Shown: piece after piece, positions 42,488-50,969 of the stretch | How the letters are laid out: the number at the start of each line of letters is the position of its first letter | Position numbering within the stretch: position 1 is the first letter of the stretch | Source of the DNA: a virus | Direction: 5' to 3' (one strand) | IMG/VR virus record: IMGVR_UViG_3300009103_001934 | Span: 62,001-126,000 of that record | Length of the DNA stretch: 64,000 nucleotides | The notes under the pieces: model-generated | What the model saw: only the letters and a program-made list of their open reading frames with translations | The model's database searches: none | Told to the model about the DNA's origin: nothing | Translations under genes and position numbers: made by a program

Positions 42488-43194
42488 TTTTTAAAAGCTT
42501 TTCGACAGAAGGCCAAGATAAGTTTGTTTCTAATTTACTCGGCCCCTGCCCCTCCGGAGATTCATCGTTCGGCAAGAGGGGGTATTTTTTAGACGTGGGC
42601 TGTAGACACCCCGTATATTGTAATAACACTTTTGCTCTGGAGGAAGAACTTGAGTGGGGAGGATTACTCTTTGATATAAACGTGGGGCCGAGCTATAGAA
42701 GATGGATGCGCCGAAGACCTCACAGCAAAATCTATAAAGTAGACGTAGAAAGCGAGAGGTTTTTGCATATTTTAAAGGCAGAGTCTTTACCGTGTGTGGA
42801 TTATGTTTCTATTGATGTGGAAGGAGCCTCTCTTCAGGCGCTGTGTAACTTGTTAGACGCTGGAATTCAATTTAAGGTAATGACCATAGAGCATAATAGT
42901 TATCTTGACGGAATCAACAAAACCGGACAAAAAGGGCATAGACAAATTATGCGTAGACTATTGTTTTCTGAGGGCTATCACCTTTTGTTTGGAGACGTTC
43001 TTCTGGGAAGAAAGGGCGGGAGGTCTAAACTTTTTCATCGTAAAGATGGGTCTCGTTGGAGGAAGCCTGTCGGAAAGCCTTTCGAAGACTGGTGGGTTCA
43101 CCCTAACTTTTTTAACGAAAAAGTTTTAAATAAAGGAGGGAGTAATCTTTATTGGGAAGAGTGTACAAAAAGAGTTAGTGATTTGGGCATTTAA
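42484..43194 (+). CDS. FkbM-like methyltransferase
   Basis: 236 aa. YFLDVGCRHPVYCNNTFAL (SAM loop variant), VDYVSIDVEGASLQALCNLL (FkbM signature DxEG). Overlaps the saccharopine-type gene by ATGA and converges with a minus-strand gene by 20 nt. Confidence 0.75.
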   Translation: MIFKSFSTEGQDKFVSNLLGPCPSGDSSFGKRGYFLDVGCRHPVYCNNTFALEEELEWGGLLFDINVGPSYRRWMRRRPHSKIYKVDVESERFLHILKAESLPCVDYVSIDVEGASLQALCNLLDAGIQFKVMTIEHNSYLDGINKTGQKGHRQIMRRLLFSEGYHLLFGDVLLGRKGGRSKLFHRKDGSRWRKPVGKPFEDWWVHPNFFNEKVLNKGGSNLYWEECTKRVSDLGI

Positions 43195-43375
43195 CCTGCT
43201 TTGCTACACCGTGTATACCTTCCCTTACTAGAACGCTTGTTCCACCGTGCAGATGGATTAAGGTCATACTACGTTGAGTAGAGTTATCTTCTTCAAGGTA
43301 TTGTACTTTGTTGCAATTAACAAATACTTCTTCCCCTTGCGGCCCTGTCAATTTAATTAGAGGTACATTATCCAT
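43175..43375 (-). CDS. FlbD-like small protein
   Basis: 66 aa on the minus strand. LIKLTGPQGEEVFVNCNKVQYLEE followed by VLVREGIHGVAKQV follows the short FlbD domain (a beta-strand protein named for flagellar operons but common in phages). Function in phage unknown. Confidence 0.6.
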   Translation of the reverse strand: MDNVPLIKLTGPQGEEVFVNCNKVQYLEEDNSTQRSMTLIHLHGGTSVLVREGIHGVAKQVKCPNH

Positions 43376-43390
43376 TTTCTATTATATACA

Positions 43391-44014
43391 CTATTTACGT
43401 TTTTTAGCAACTCTCTTTTTTGAGGCTCTCTTTTTGGGCGCTTTCTTCTTGCTTTTTTCTTCAGCTATCATGTCTTCAGTCTTTTTTCTCGCCAATTTCC
43501 AGCCAAAATACATAAGCGCCAAAAATCCTATAGCTACTAAATAAAACTTAAGTAGTTGTGGCCAATCTATTTTTACCTCAGAACCCTCTTGCGGCCCAGC
43601 TATCTCTGGTTCAGTAGGGAGGGTTACATTTACGTTGTTTTCATTCCCCACGTTTTTAAGGTCTTCAATAAGGATTTCGGCGGGAGATAGTTTTGCCTCT
43701 TTTACTGTCGGCTCGAAAGGGGTAGGTTTACCTATGGCTGATTCTGGCTTAACGTAAGCGGGTTTAGCTATGGCTGATTTCGGTTCAACTGGAACGGGCT
43801 TACTCTTAACGGGTTCTATCTTTACGGGCTTGAGTTTGTAAATACCATTTGGCTGGCGAATTAGCTCCGAGCTAGTAATTGTTCTACCCGTGGTGCTGGC
43901 ATCAACTGTCCTGCCTCCCTTGATGCACCCAGAACAGGTTATTAGCATCGCAATTAAAATAAATAAAATTAATCCCGACAACTTCATTATGTCTACTTTT
44001 TGAAATATATTCAT
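43391..44014 (-). CDS. Candidate unimolecular spanin
   Basis: 207 aa. N-terminal signal with lipobox ITCSGC (Cys30) for outer-membrane anchoring, a proline/lysine-rich periplasmic stretch of about 120 residues, a single C-terminal membrane helix (LLKFYLVAIGFLALMYFGW), and a lysine-rich cytoplasmic tail. This lipoprotein-plus-C-terminal-TM topology is that of one-piece spanins, which bridge both membranes. It directly follows the holin-like gene, which fits a lysis cassette. No sequence family was recognised. Confidence 0.62.
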   Translation of the reverse strand: MNIFQKVDIMKLSGLILFILIAMLITCSGCIKGGRTVDASTTGRTITSSELIRQPNGIYKLKPVKIEPVKSKPVPVEPKSAIAKPAYVKPESAIGKPTPFEPTVKEAKLSPAEILIEDLKNVGNENNVNVTLPTEPEIAGPQEGSEVKIDWPQLLKFYLVAIGFLALMYFGWKLARKKTEDMIAEEKSKKKAPKKRASKKRVAKKRK

Positions 44015-44015
44015 G

Positions 44016-44447
44016 TTAACTCACTTTCGCACTTGCATTACCGAAATAAAAACCGATAATGGCGGTTAATGTCTGACGAACTTCTGGAACCATTAAGTAT
44101 CCGTCTAATTCAACGAACTTAATTTCAGTTCCTCCACCAAACAATCCCCACAAAAAAGTACCTCCCGTTTCTTCTATTTGGACAATCGTAGATTGACCCA
44201 TCATCGAAAGGATAAAGGGGGCCAAAATAACCCCAAATAAAACACATACGACGATTGCTCGGCGTACCCATTTTCCAAACTCTACGGGGACTCGTTTCGC
44301 AGCGGCATCGGCGCTTTCTAACTCTGCTTTTTTGGTTCCAATAGCGATTTCGTAAAGCTGCGACCTTTCTTTAGCTCGTTCAGCCATGTATCTAAATATG
44401 AAGCCGGTAATAGCCCCACCCGCCATAGTTAGTAGTTCAATAGGCAT
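44016..44447 (-). CDS. Holin-like protein (GTA-holin 3TM type)
   Basis: 143 aa on the minus strand. TMAGGAITGFIFRYMAERAKE near the N-terminus, a basic VPVEFGKWVRRAIVV segment before a long central helix, and a C-terminal helix LTAIIGFYFGNASA. The arrangement resembles the GTA_holin_3TM family. It would permeabilise the inner membrane and precedes the spanin-like gene. Confidence 0.62.
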   Translation of the reverse strand: MPIELLTMAGGAITGFIFRYMAERAKERSQLYEIAIGTKKAELESADAAAKRVPVEFGKWVRRAIVVCVLFGVILAPFILSMMGQSTIVQIEETGGTFLWGLFGGGTEIKFVELDGYLMVPEVRQTLTAIIGFYFGNASAKVS

Positions 44448-44483
44448 ATACTATAATACACCTGAAAAGTTTGAAGAATTAGC

Positions 44484-44512
44484 TTGACCAAATAAAGGAA
44501 ATAAAGTATCAT
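44484..44512 (+). promoter_or_regulatory. Leaderless promoter
   Basis: TTGACC, 17-nt spacer, TATCAT, then exactly 6 nt to the ATG. Divergent from the lysis cassette. Confidence 0.75.
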
Positions 44513-44518
44513 TAAAGT

Positions 44519-45160
44519 ATGAAAAAAGTGACATTAACTGATTTGAACGGGAAAGAGATAGAAGTATATTTTGCAGATGATAAAACAGTGAAAAGCGTGA
44601 AACATAGTGATAACTATGAAGTAAAGATTGAGGATGTTCCCACAGACCAGAATTGGTTTGAAATGACGGGGGGAAAACCTGCCGTTGGCGAGTGTGGGTC
44701 TGATTATGATGACCCTGACCATCCCCTAAATAAGCATGATGAAGGCCAAACGTACTGGTTTAGCGGGGGTGAGCAAGACGTAAACGAAAATAGCGCATGG
44801 TGCGGCGCGGGTGATGAGGACTGCGGAAAAGAAACGAAAGAAAATTTTTACCAAAAGTTAAATAAACAGTGGCTAAATAAAGCAAACAAGCTTGAACAGT
44901 CTGGGAGCCAAATAAAGATAGACGATACGATTCCTAGCGATTTTCTTGAAACGCTGGAGCTACGCCCCCAATCAATTTACAGAGTAGCGGGATTGGATTT
45001 GCTCGCAAAATTTGTGGGTAGTTTTTCCACGGTAGTACCCGATGGTAATAAAATCTTGCTTCAAATGAAAAGACATGGTACTATATTCTATGTAGAAGAA
45101 GACAGCTTAATGAAAGCTACTGACCTAGAGGTACAAACCTATCTCGAAGAATCTAAATAA
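44519..45160 (+). CDS. Hypothetical protein, first gene of the 44.5-55 kb block
   Basis: 213 aa, acidic, with a cysteine-containing middle (CGAGDEDCGKET) and a C-terminal part VAGLDLLAKFVGSFSTVV. Leaderless promoter directly upstream. No family recognised. Confidence 0.6.
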   Translation: MKKVTLTDLNGKEIEVYFADDKTVKSVKHSDNYEVKIEDVPTDQNWFEMTGGKPAVGECGSDYDDPDHPLNKHDEGQTYWFSGGEQDVNENSAWCGAGDEDCGKETKENFYQKLNKQWLNKANKLEQSGSQIKIDDTIPSDFLETLELRPQSIYRVAGLDLLAKFVGSFSTVVPDGNKILLQMKRHGTIFYVEEDSLMKATDLEVQTYLEESK

Positions 45161-45180
45161 ATAAATAAATAAATAAATAA
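45154..45180. repeat. Tetranucleotide repeat (TAAA)n
   Basis: 27 nt, almost seven uninterrupted TAAA units, beginning inside the end of the upstream gene and holding TAA stops in all frames. It ends 5 nt before the next ATG. Confidence 0.9.
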
Positions 45181-45184
45181 GACT

Positions 45185-45478
45185 ATGGAAACTAACGAAG
45201 TAAATCCCACGGAAGAATGCAAAGATTGCGACAACAAGCCCAATTTTTCCGAAATGAGCAAGCAGGAACAAAACTGGATGCTTATGACGATTTTGCAAAT
45301 GCCTTGGCATCATGCAAATAAAATTGAAGATGAGTCCGATAGGCTTTTTCTTTTGAAGAAGGCGCAGGAGATTCAAATCTTTATGCAGCAACAAGAGCAG
45401 ATGAGGATGCAGCAACAGCAGATGCAAGAGCAACAGGACATTATTATGCCTCCCCCATCTTCAATCGTTACCCCGTAA
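45185..45478 (+). CDS. Glutamine-rich hypothetical protein
   Basis: 97 aa. ECKDCDNKP may bind metal; the C-terminal 30 residues are Gln/Met-rich (QQQEQMRMQQQQMQEQQ) and end in prolines. Function unknown. Confidence 0.55.
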   Translation: METNEVNPTEECKDCDNKPNFSEMSKQEQNWMLMTILQMPWHHANKIEDESDRLFLLKKAQEIQIFMQQQEQMRMQQQQMQEQQDIIMPPPSSIVTP

Positions 45479-45484
45479 ATAAGA

Positions 45485-45790
45485 ATGAAAACATTTATTG
45501 TCGTAGGCAACCAGTGGGAGCGCAAAATCGAGATAGATGAAAGTGACTTTGAAAAGTACGGAGACATGGCGATGGAAGCGATGACCCGTGTGACAGAGAG
45601 TATTCTTAATGATGAAGAAGAAACGATGTGGGGTTTTATATTAATGACTTATGAAGAAGGCTATAAAGATGACCCCGATAAGACGGTTGCGTGTTTGTGT
45701 GAGATAGTGTTTAGAAATGCGGGTTATCATACCCTTGCAGACCAAGCGCGTAAACAAGCGCAAAAAATGATAGAAGATAGCACTAATTAA
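45485..45790 (+). CDS. Hypothetical protein
   Basis: 101 aa, acidic and helical: EKYGDMAMEAMTRVTESILND, then VFRNAGYHTLADQARKQAQ. Short gaps to both neighbours. No family recognised. Confidence 0.58.
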   Translation: MKTFIVVGNQWERKIEIDESDFEKYGDMAMEAMTRVTESILNDEEETMWGFILMTYEEGYKDDPDKTVACLCEIVFRNAGYHTLADQARKQAQKMIEDSTN

Positions 45791-45800
45791 ATTAATTAAA
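45785..45800 (+). promoter_or_regulatory. AATTAAATTAATTAAA junction motif
   Basis: One of three identical 16-mers found immediately upstream of a start codon (others at 47218 and 49032). It joins the previous stop to the next ATG. Confidence 0.6.
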
Positions 45801-45995
45801 ATGAACCAATTAAAAGTATTCATTAAATCGGACAGGGTTAATGAGAGATTTGAAGGGGTCTGGGAGTGTTTTGTTACCACAGAGGAACTAGAGACTTACA
45901 AGATTACATTTGAGCAACTTGCTAGACCTACGTTAGACGAGGTAAAGCTCATGTTTATACAGAATAAAGATAATTTTGAAAAAGTAGAAGATTAA
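45801..45995 (+). CDS. Hypothetical protein
   Basis: 64 aa; LKVFIKSDRVNERFEGVWEC opens a beta-type fold. Preceded by the AT-rich junction motif. No family recognised. Confidence 0.55.
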   Translation: MNQLKVFIKSDRVNERFEGVWECFVTTEELETYKITFEQLARPTLDEVKLMFIQNKDNFEKVED

Positions 45996-46009
45996 TTGTC
46001 AAAAAGTGC

Positions 46010-46038
46010 TTGACTTCATTTTGGATATACCGCATAAT
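46010..46038 (+). promoter_or_regulatory. Leaderless promoter
   Basis: TTGACT, 17-nt spacer, CATAAT, then 6 nt to the ATG at 46045. The promoter lies inside the longer possible open frame, which argues for the internal start. Confidence 0.72.
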
Positions 46039-46044
46039 GAGGTC

Positions 46045-46794
46045 ATGCAAGCAAAACAACTCGACTTTATCGGAACGCCGAAGATTGAAAGGGGCGTTGA
46101 GCAATTTGATTTGTGGGGAGATGATTGGAAACCCACAAAGATTCGTAATGATGTAGATTTCAGTAAGGTCGATGCCTTATTCAACTCTTTCGACATGAAA
46201 GAGGTTGAGACTTACAAGACTTACTGGGAAACCATCAAGCCAAAGAATGAGACAGAGATGTTTCAGCGTTGGCTATTCGCTTTTATGTCCGTCCATACCA
46301 GTTGGGAATCCAACGTGCGAGGATACCTCGCGGTTAAGGATTGGACTAAATGGGTAAACCGCGACGATGAGCTTGAACGACTACTCGTAGAGAGTCGAGT
46401 AGGCTTGCATAAAAATCGTACAAGATTTGTCTCGCAGTTTGCCCATCACTTTTGGAGCAACCCCGAAGAATATAAGTATGATGGAGGGAACTGGCAAGAG
46501 TTCCGCAACAAGTTAGTGAAGAAGATACTCGGACTTGGGATTGCGAAGGTATCATTTGGATTTGAAATGATTTATCCTAATGAAGCGGAAGTGACCTGTA
46601 TGGACACTCACCTCTTTCAAGCGTATGGACTCGACCAGAGTAAGGACGCTACGAGGTATATGGAGATTGAGAATTATTGGCTGGATATGTGTCGTATGTG
46701 GAATGTGCCGTCTACGATTGCCCGTGCAATCTTGTGGGACAGGAAGCAAGACCAAGCTGATAGCAGATATTGGACTTATGTATTGGAGGATTAA
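46045..46794 (+). CDS. HhH-GPD DNA glycosylase-like protein
   Basis: 249 aa from the ATG at 46045 (leaderless promoter just upstream). KKILGLGIAKVSFGFEMIYP followed by EVTCMDTHLFQAYGL resembles the helix-hairpin-helix GLGxxKA plus catalytic ClDtH-type region of OGG-like glycosylases. Helical throughout. Base substrate unknown; could protect modified phage DNA or repair oxidised bases. Confidence 0.55.
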   Translation: MQAKQLDFIGTPKIERGVEQFDLWGDDWKPTKIRNDVDFSKVDALFNSFDMKEVETYKTYWETIKPKNETEMFQRWLFAFMSVHTSWESNVRGYLAVKDWTKWVNRDDELERLLVESRVGLHKNRTRFVSQFAHHFWSNPEEYKYDGGNWQEFRNKLVKKILGLGIAKVSFGFEMIYPNEAEVTCMDTHLFQAYGLDQSKDATRYMEIENYWLDMCRMWNVPSTIARAILWDRKQDQADSRYWTYVLED

Positions 46795-46796
46795 GA

Positions 46797-46922
46797 ATGT
46801 TATTTAGATACGAACACGCCGCCCGAACTTGGGCATATCAACAGAAACAGTGGTATGGCAGAACAGTCAAAGTAATTGAGATTAAAGAAACTCCAGAAGG
46901 AGCAAGATGGAAAGTATTATGA
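46797..46922 (+). CDS. Small basic protein
   Basis: 41 aa (MLFRYEHAARTWAYQQKQWY...). ATGA overlap with the next gene. No family recognised. Confidence 0.45.
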   Translation: MLFRYEHAARTWAYQQKQWYGRTVKVIEIKETPEGARWKVL

Positions 46923-47035
46923 GAGAACCAGACGGAAGTATGTTTATTATTGGGGTCTTAATTGTCTGCGCTATTGTTATAGCAGTAATAGGACTTGGTT
47001 GGGAGGCTTATTTAGCATGGTATATTAGAAACTAA
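46919..47035 (+). CDS. Small transmembrane protein
   Basis: 38 aa; FIIGVLIVCAIVIAVIGLG is one membrane helix. Coupled by ATGA to the upstream gene. Confidence 0.48.
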   Translation: MREPDGSMFIIGVLIVCAIVIAVIGLGWEAYLAWYIRN

Positions 47036-47037
47036 AA

Positions 47038-47214
47038 ATGAAACAATACTGGATTCAAAAAAGGTACGAGGACGGCAAGAAGCGATGGGAACTCACTGTC
47101 GCTCAATTTAGGAGCGGCGACCCCGATGCAGTCCGTAGAGCATACGAGCCGCAAGCAAAGGCTTTTAATTATGAGATACTCGATGTGAAGGAATATATTA
47201 TTAGATACGAATAG
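47038..47214 (+). CDS. Hypothetical protein
   Basis: 58 aa, basic and aromatic (MKQYWIQKRYEDGKKRWEL...). Sits just before the DNA ligase unit. No family recognised. Confidence 0.5.
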   Translation: MKQYWIQKRYEDGKKRWELTVAQFRSGDPDAVRRAYEPQAKAFNYEILDVKEYIIRYE

Positions 47215-47235
47215 AGAATTAAATTAATTAAAATT

Positions 47236-48459
47236 ATGAGTTATTGGGAAGAATTAGTTAAGCGAGAACAGAATATGAAAAAACTACCTACACTATACAA
47301 AAAGACCACTATTGGTAAAACACAAACTTGGGAAATCGAGGTGGACGGGAATAAGTTCCGTACTATTTCTGGACAAGCAGACGGCAAGAAGGTCGTAAAC
47401 AACTGGACTGTTTGCGAAGGTAAGAATGTGGGAAAGAAAAATGCTACCACTGGTGAGGAACAAGCACTCAAAGAAGCAGAGGCGAAGCACAAGAAAAAGC
47501 TGGAGGCTGGATACCACTTGAACCTCAAGAATATCAGTAAGAAGCGTTTCTATGAGCCTATGCTCGCACAGGATTTCAAGAACAAGAATCGCCAGAAGGA
47601 GGTAATGTTTGAGATTGATGAGGAGGGCATCGGTGCGCCTGTATTCTCTCAACCCAAACTGGACGGCATACGTTGTATCGCCATGCGCGAAGGATTGTTT
47701 ACCCGTACTGGTAAGGAGATTACTGCCGTGCCTCATATCCATGAGGAACTGGAACCTTTCTTTGAGAAGTATCCTAATGCTGTTCTTGACGGTGAATTGT
47801 ATAATCATGCTTACAAAGATGATTTCAACAAAATCATTCATCTCGTTCGCAAGCAGAATCTTACTGACGAGCATTTGGAGGAGAGTAAGAAGATGATTCA
47901 GTATCATATTTATGATGCGCCCGTGATTGGTAGTGGACGATACGCTATGACAGAAAAGGATTCATTTTCGGATAGAACCTCCACGTTAGATGGATTTTTT
48001 AGGTATTTGAATAAACCGAACTTGAATACCAAGTACGATGATGCTCTCGTTATTGTCGAGACTACCGAAGTGGACGGTAAAGAGCATCTCGACGAACTGT
48101 ATGGAGAATATATTGAGCATGGTTACGAAGGGCAAATGATTAGACTCGATGGCCCTTACGAGAATAAACGCTCGCCAAGGTTGCTAAAACGCAAGGAGTT
48201 TATTGACGAAGAATATACTATTCTTGGATACGAAGAAGGCGAAGGTAATCGTGCTGGAACCATTAAACACTTCAAATTCAAAAACAAGGACGGCAGAGAG
48301 TTTAATTCAAATGTGAAAGGCTCATTTTCGTACTTGACAAAACTACTGGAAATCGGGGATACTCTAATAGGTAAGGACGCGACGATTAAGTATTTTAATC
48401 TCACGCCAGACGGTGTACCTCGCTTCCCGTATGTAATCGCAATCAGAGACTACGAATAA
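47236..48459 (+). CDS. ATP-dependent DNA ligase
   Basis: 407 aa. An N-terminal WGR-like domain (TWEIEVDGNKFRTISGQADGK) is fused to the nucleotidyltransferase core: PKLDGIRC with adenylated Lys141, AVLDGELYN motif III, EGQMIRL motif IV and LLKRKEFID motif V. The OB fold ends the protein. Seals nicks in phage DNA. Preceded by the AATTAAATTAATTAAA motif. Confidence 0.9.
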   Translation: MSYWEELVKREQNMKKLPTLYKKTTIGKTQTWEIEVDGNKFRTISGQADGKKVVNNWTVCEGKNVGKKNATTGEEQALKEAEAKHKKKLEAGYHLNLKNISKKRFYEPMLAQDFKNKNRQKEVMFEIDEEGIGAPVFSQPKLDGIRCIAMREGLFTRTGKEITAVPHIHEELEPFFEKYPNAVLDGELYNHAYKDDFNKIIHLVRKQNLTDEHLEESKKMIQYHIYDAPVIGSGRYAMTEKDSFSDRTSTLDGFFRYLNKPNLNTKYDDALVIVETTEVDGKEHLDELYGEYIEHGYEGQMIRLDGPYENKRSPRLLKRKEFIDEEYTILGYEEGEGNRAGTIKHFKFKNKDGREFNSNVKGSFSYLTKLLEIGDTLIGKDATIKYFNLTPDGVPRFPYVIAIRDYE

Positions 48460-48460
48460 A

Positions 48461-48664
48461 ATGAAAGACTACGAGATAGTGGACAAGGATGACGGTTATT
48501 GGGTTATTGACGAAACAGGCTACGCTCAAGGCCCATACGATAACATTAAAGACTGCCATGACGATATTCCAATAACGGCAAATGTTCAATATCCTTTGCC
48601 TACGTTTGGTAGTCTGCTTGAAGAAATGAGAGACTATCCCCACAGGGACAACCACATGGATTAA
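48461..48664 (+). CDS. Hypothetical protein
   Basis: 67 aa, acidic (YEIVDKDDGYWVIDETGYAQ). Directly behind the ligase. No family recognised. Confidence 0.55.
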   Translation: MKDYEIVDKDDGYWVIDETGYAQGPYDNIKDCHDDIPITANVQYPLPTFGSLLEEMRDYPHRDNHMD

Positions 48665-48667
48665 TTT

Positions 48668-49033
48668 ATGAAACTAAAATGGGAAAAAAATACACGGGTA
48701 ATGGGTCTTGTCAATCAAGGTAAAATTGATGCCAAGGACGTTATAGAACGCACACAAACTGCGAACTTTCCTGCTGGAGCAGCAACGGTAAGACTGCGAA
48801 TGGTAAGAGAGAAGAAACCATTTGTCACGGTTCACATTCGCGGCAAGTCAGACATTAGGAAGCATCCTTGGGGAAGCTACGAGTACGCTCCGACTTGTCG
48901 AATCAATTTCGGAGGTGCATGGCAAGGTACGCCCAACGAGTTCATGGATTCAAATGGACAGTTGGATGCGGATTTGAATTGGCTCGACGTACACAACGTA
49001 GTCGAACGCGCAAAACAAGCACTTGGAATCTAA
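48668..49033 (+). CDS. Hypothetical protein
   Basis: 121 aa. FPAGAATVRLRMVREKKPFVTV and APTCRINFGGAWQGTP suggest a beta-rich fold; helical end. No family recognised. Confidence 0.6.
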   Translation: MKLKWEKNTRVMGLVNQGKIDAKDVIERTQTANFPAGAATVRLRMVREKKPFVTVHIRGKSDIRKHPWGSYEYAPTCRINFGGAWQGTPNEFMDSNGQLDADLNWLDVHNVVERAKQALGI

Positions 49034-49047
49034 TTAAATTAATTAAA

Positions 49048-49209
49048 ATGGGATACAAGATACTAGACGTTAAAGCAGACATTCACGAAGATATTGAAAG
49101 GTACTTTGAGGAAAAATGGCCCCAACTACGAGAGTTCGGTTGGAAAAACCAACTAGAGGGGGATGTTCTCGACATAGTAGACGAACACTTTGAAAAAATC
49201 GAGCGATGA
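49048..49209 (+). CDS. Hypothetical protein
   Basis: 53 aa from the ATG at 49048, preceded by the AATTAAATTAATTAAA motif; longer readings run into the upstream gene. ATGA coupled to the next gene. Confidence 0.55.
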   Translation: MGYKILDVKADIHEDIERYFEEKWPQLREFGWKNQLEGDVLDIVDEHFEKIER

Positions 49210-49388
49210 GAAACTACGAATTAATTAAGGCAATCTACGATAGATGCCCAGATGCAACAGACCATCCTTATACCATAGACCAATACTTTGACCGTTGCCA
49301 AGACATTATAGACATGATTGAGCGCGAAAGACCAGAACTTAAAAGTAAGAATCATTACCCACAACAAGAAGCAGGAATAGATTACTAA
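49206..49388 (+). CDS. Hypothetical protein
   Basis: 60 aa; DRCPDATDHPYTIDQYFDRC contains two cysteines. No family recognised. Confidence 0.5.
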   Translation: MRNYELIKAIYDRCPDATDHPYTIDQYFDRCQDIIDMIERERPELKSKNHYPQQEAGIDY

Positions 49389-49390
49389 TT

Positions 49391-49579
49391 ATGCCAGAAT
49401 CAAAGCATCACAGAAAAGGCAGGAGTCACAGTCAGTGGCGTAAGGCTCGGAATAATCGTCGCGCAAACGAAAGGCAGCGTAAAGCAGCAGAGAGGCGCGG
49501 AATGGTAAAAGCGATGGAGTTAATGCGTCAACAATATGAAAGTGAGAAAGTTGTTGACATTAAATCGGAAAGCGAATAG
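49391..49579 (+). CDS. Small basic protein
   Basis: 62 aa, Arg/His/Lys-rich (HHRKGRSHSQWRKARNNRR), with an acidic end. Probable nucleic-acid binding by charge. Confidence 0.5.
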   Translation: MPESKHHRKGRSHSQWRKARNNRRANERQRKAAERRGMVKAMELMRQQYESEKVVDIKSESE

Positions 49580-49590
49580 AATTACAAAAG

Positions 49591-49839
49591 ATGACTGATA
49601 AAGAAATCCTAAACGAAGTTTACGCTCGTCTAAATTTGAAAACGGACAATAGCTTTGAAGTCCATACTTTCAAGTCGATTACTGAATTTATTGAGAGAGA
49701 ATGGCAGAAGCAAGACGAGCAGGAATACGATGAAACCGTCCCTAGTTTTAGTAAACAGTGGTACACGGATGTTCGTGATATGGAACGTCATCGCGGATTG
49801 GAAATCGGGCCTGACGGCACAGTGATGGAGGTCAAATGA
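49591..49839 (+). CDS. Hypothetical protein
   Basis: 82 aa, acidic. LNEVYARLNLKTDNSFEVHTF and YTDVRDMERHRGLEI appear structured. Overlaps the next gene by 4 nt (ATGA). Confidence 0.55.
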   Translation: MTDKEILNEVYARLNLKTDNSFEVHTFKSITEFIEREWQKQDEQEYDETVPSFSKQWYTDVRDMERHRGLEIGPDGTVMEVK

Positions 49840-49997
49840 ATTTTAATATAGAAAAGATAGATAGTCTGTATTACATCACCGATAGCGTGATGACCACTCC
49901 ACCATGCGTAGATAGATATGGGCCTTTTAAGACCTACAAAGAAGCAACTAATTTTATGGAAGAACAACTATCAATACTAAAAGAATACGGAGAATAA
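49836..49997 (+). CDS. Hypothetical protein
   Basis: 53 aa. DSLYYITDSVMTTPPCVDRY then YGPFKTYKEATNFMEEQL, the GPF-xx-YxEA pattern of short phage beta-alpha proteins. Confidence 0.52.
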   Translation: MNFNIEKIDSLYYITDSVMTTPPCVDRYGPFKTYKEATNFMEEQLSILKEYGE

Positions 49998-49998
49998 A

Positions 49999-50193
49999 AT
50001 GACCAAAGGATTTATTATTTTAATTATTTTAATTACGAGTGGGTGCTGCTGCTTATGCGAGAAAGAACCAGAGTTTAAGCCTCTGCCGCCCGAAAAGTTG
50101 CATGACCTACTTCATATCAGCAACAATTACGCTTACAAAAGCGTTACAAAAGAAGATTATGATATAGAAGATTTCTGCTCGACAGAAGGCTAA
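49999..50193 (+). CDS. Small lipoprotein
   Basis: 64 aa. Signal with lipobox ITSGC followed by a CCLC cysteine cluster. Mature part acidic. Envelope-located role likely; function unknown. Confidence 0.6.
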   Translation: MTKGFIILIILITSGCCCLCEKEPEFKPLPPEKLHDLLHISNNYAYKSVTKEDYDIEDFCSTEG

Positions 50194-50207
50194 AAGAATA
50201 GTACCTT

Positions 50208-50405
50208 ATGAAAACATTAAAGAGAAAGAATAAAGGGAAACAAGAATATAAGCGAGTCTTTGACATCGTTGCAGACAACATGGTTAAAAACCAAGGATGG
50301 GCATACTGCCCCAAGTCTGAATGGCGCGAGAAGGTGCGAGACGCTAAACCAGTAGAGACTAAAAAGAAAGTGAGTAAGAAGCGTGACAGAAAAGCAAAAA
50401 ACTAA
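50208..50405 (+). CDS. Basic hypothetical protein
   Basis: 65 aa, lysine-rich at both ends with a short structured middle (FDIVADNMVKNQGWAYCPKS). Overlaps the next gene. Confidence 0.52.
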   Translation: MKTLKRKNKGKQEYKRVFDIVADNMVKNQGWAYCPKSEWREKVRDAKPVETKKKVSKKRDRKAKN

Positions 50406-50553
50406 ACAGTACCTAGATAGTATGTTGAGCGATAGTCTCCAAGAGACACTTGAACGTAAGGCTCAATCCTACAAGAAAAAGGGTTTGGAGAAACAGGCCA
50501 AGAAGATTCGCGCCTTCAAAAAGGATGTGCGGAAAATGGTAGGTTCACTATGA
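50383..50553 (+). CDS. Basic helical protein
   Basis: 56 aa, GTG start. QYLDSMLSDSLQETLERKAQ then repeated lysines. ATGA coupled to the next gene. Confidence 0.45.
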   Translation: MTEKQKTKQYLDSMLSDSLQETLERKAQSYKKKGLEKQAKKIRAFKKDVRKMVGSL

Positions 50554-50723
50554 GCGACGAAGGTTCAAGAAATCGGAGCGGAAAATATAGGCAACCTTAT
50601 TGCCAGCCTATTGACAATCCCGAAATTCCAAGTAAAAAGGATTGGTGGCAGGAGGTTTGCGATGCAGCAGGAGAAAAAAATTATTGGGTAAAAAACAAGA
50701 ATAAAGTTGACAAAGAAAGCTAA
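50550..50723 (+). CDS. Hypothetical protein
   Basis: 57 aa, Trp-containing (KKDWWQEVCDAAGEKNYW). The 3' end contains the promoter of the next gene. No family recognised. Confidence 0.48.
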   Translation: MSDEGSRNRSGKYRQPYCQPIDNPEIPSKKDWWQEVCDAAGEKNYWVKNKNKVDKES

Positions 50724-50735
50724 TTATATTATTTT
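50707..50735 (+). promoter_or_regulatory. Promoter, near-leaderless
   Basis: TTGACA, 17-nt spacer, TATTTT, 9 nt before the ATG. Confidence 0.6.
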
Positions 50736-50744
50736 TATTAAACT

Positions 50745-50951
50745 ATGAAAACATTAAAGTTGACATTACATAACGAAAAGCCGATTGTGCTTAACATGGA
50801 CAAGTTCATTCACGCTATGACTATTCGTGACGAAGCTGAAGAAGGGGAGACGCAAGAGCATACCCGACTTCTTTTCGAGGGCGAACAGGAAATTGATGTG
50901 AAAGAGTCTCTTGAAGATGTGAGTACGAAAGTGTGGGAACTTAAAGAGTAA
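50745..50951 (+). CDS. Hypothetical protein
   Basis: 68 aa: KLTLHNEKPIVLNMDKFIHAM, then EGEQEIDVKESLEDV. The pattern (strand, Asp-rich loop, strand) is like the small FlbD-type protein at 43175. Confidence 0.52.
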   Translation: MKTLKLTLHNEKPIVLNMDKFIHAMTIRDEAEEGETQEHTRLLFEGEQEIDVKESLEDVSTKVWELKE

Positions 50952-50969
50952 TTAAATTAATTTAATTTC

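Noticed and set aside
47293-47907. 204-codon open frame on the minus strand opposite the DNA ligase
   Set aside because: The ligase frame has clear catalytic motifs; the opposite frame has none and no start context.
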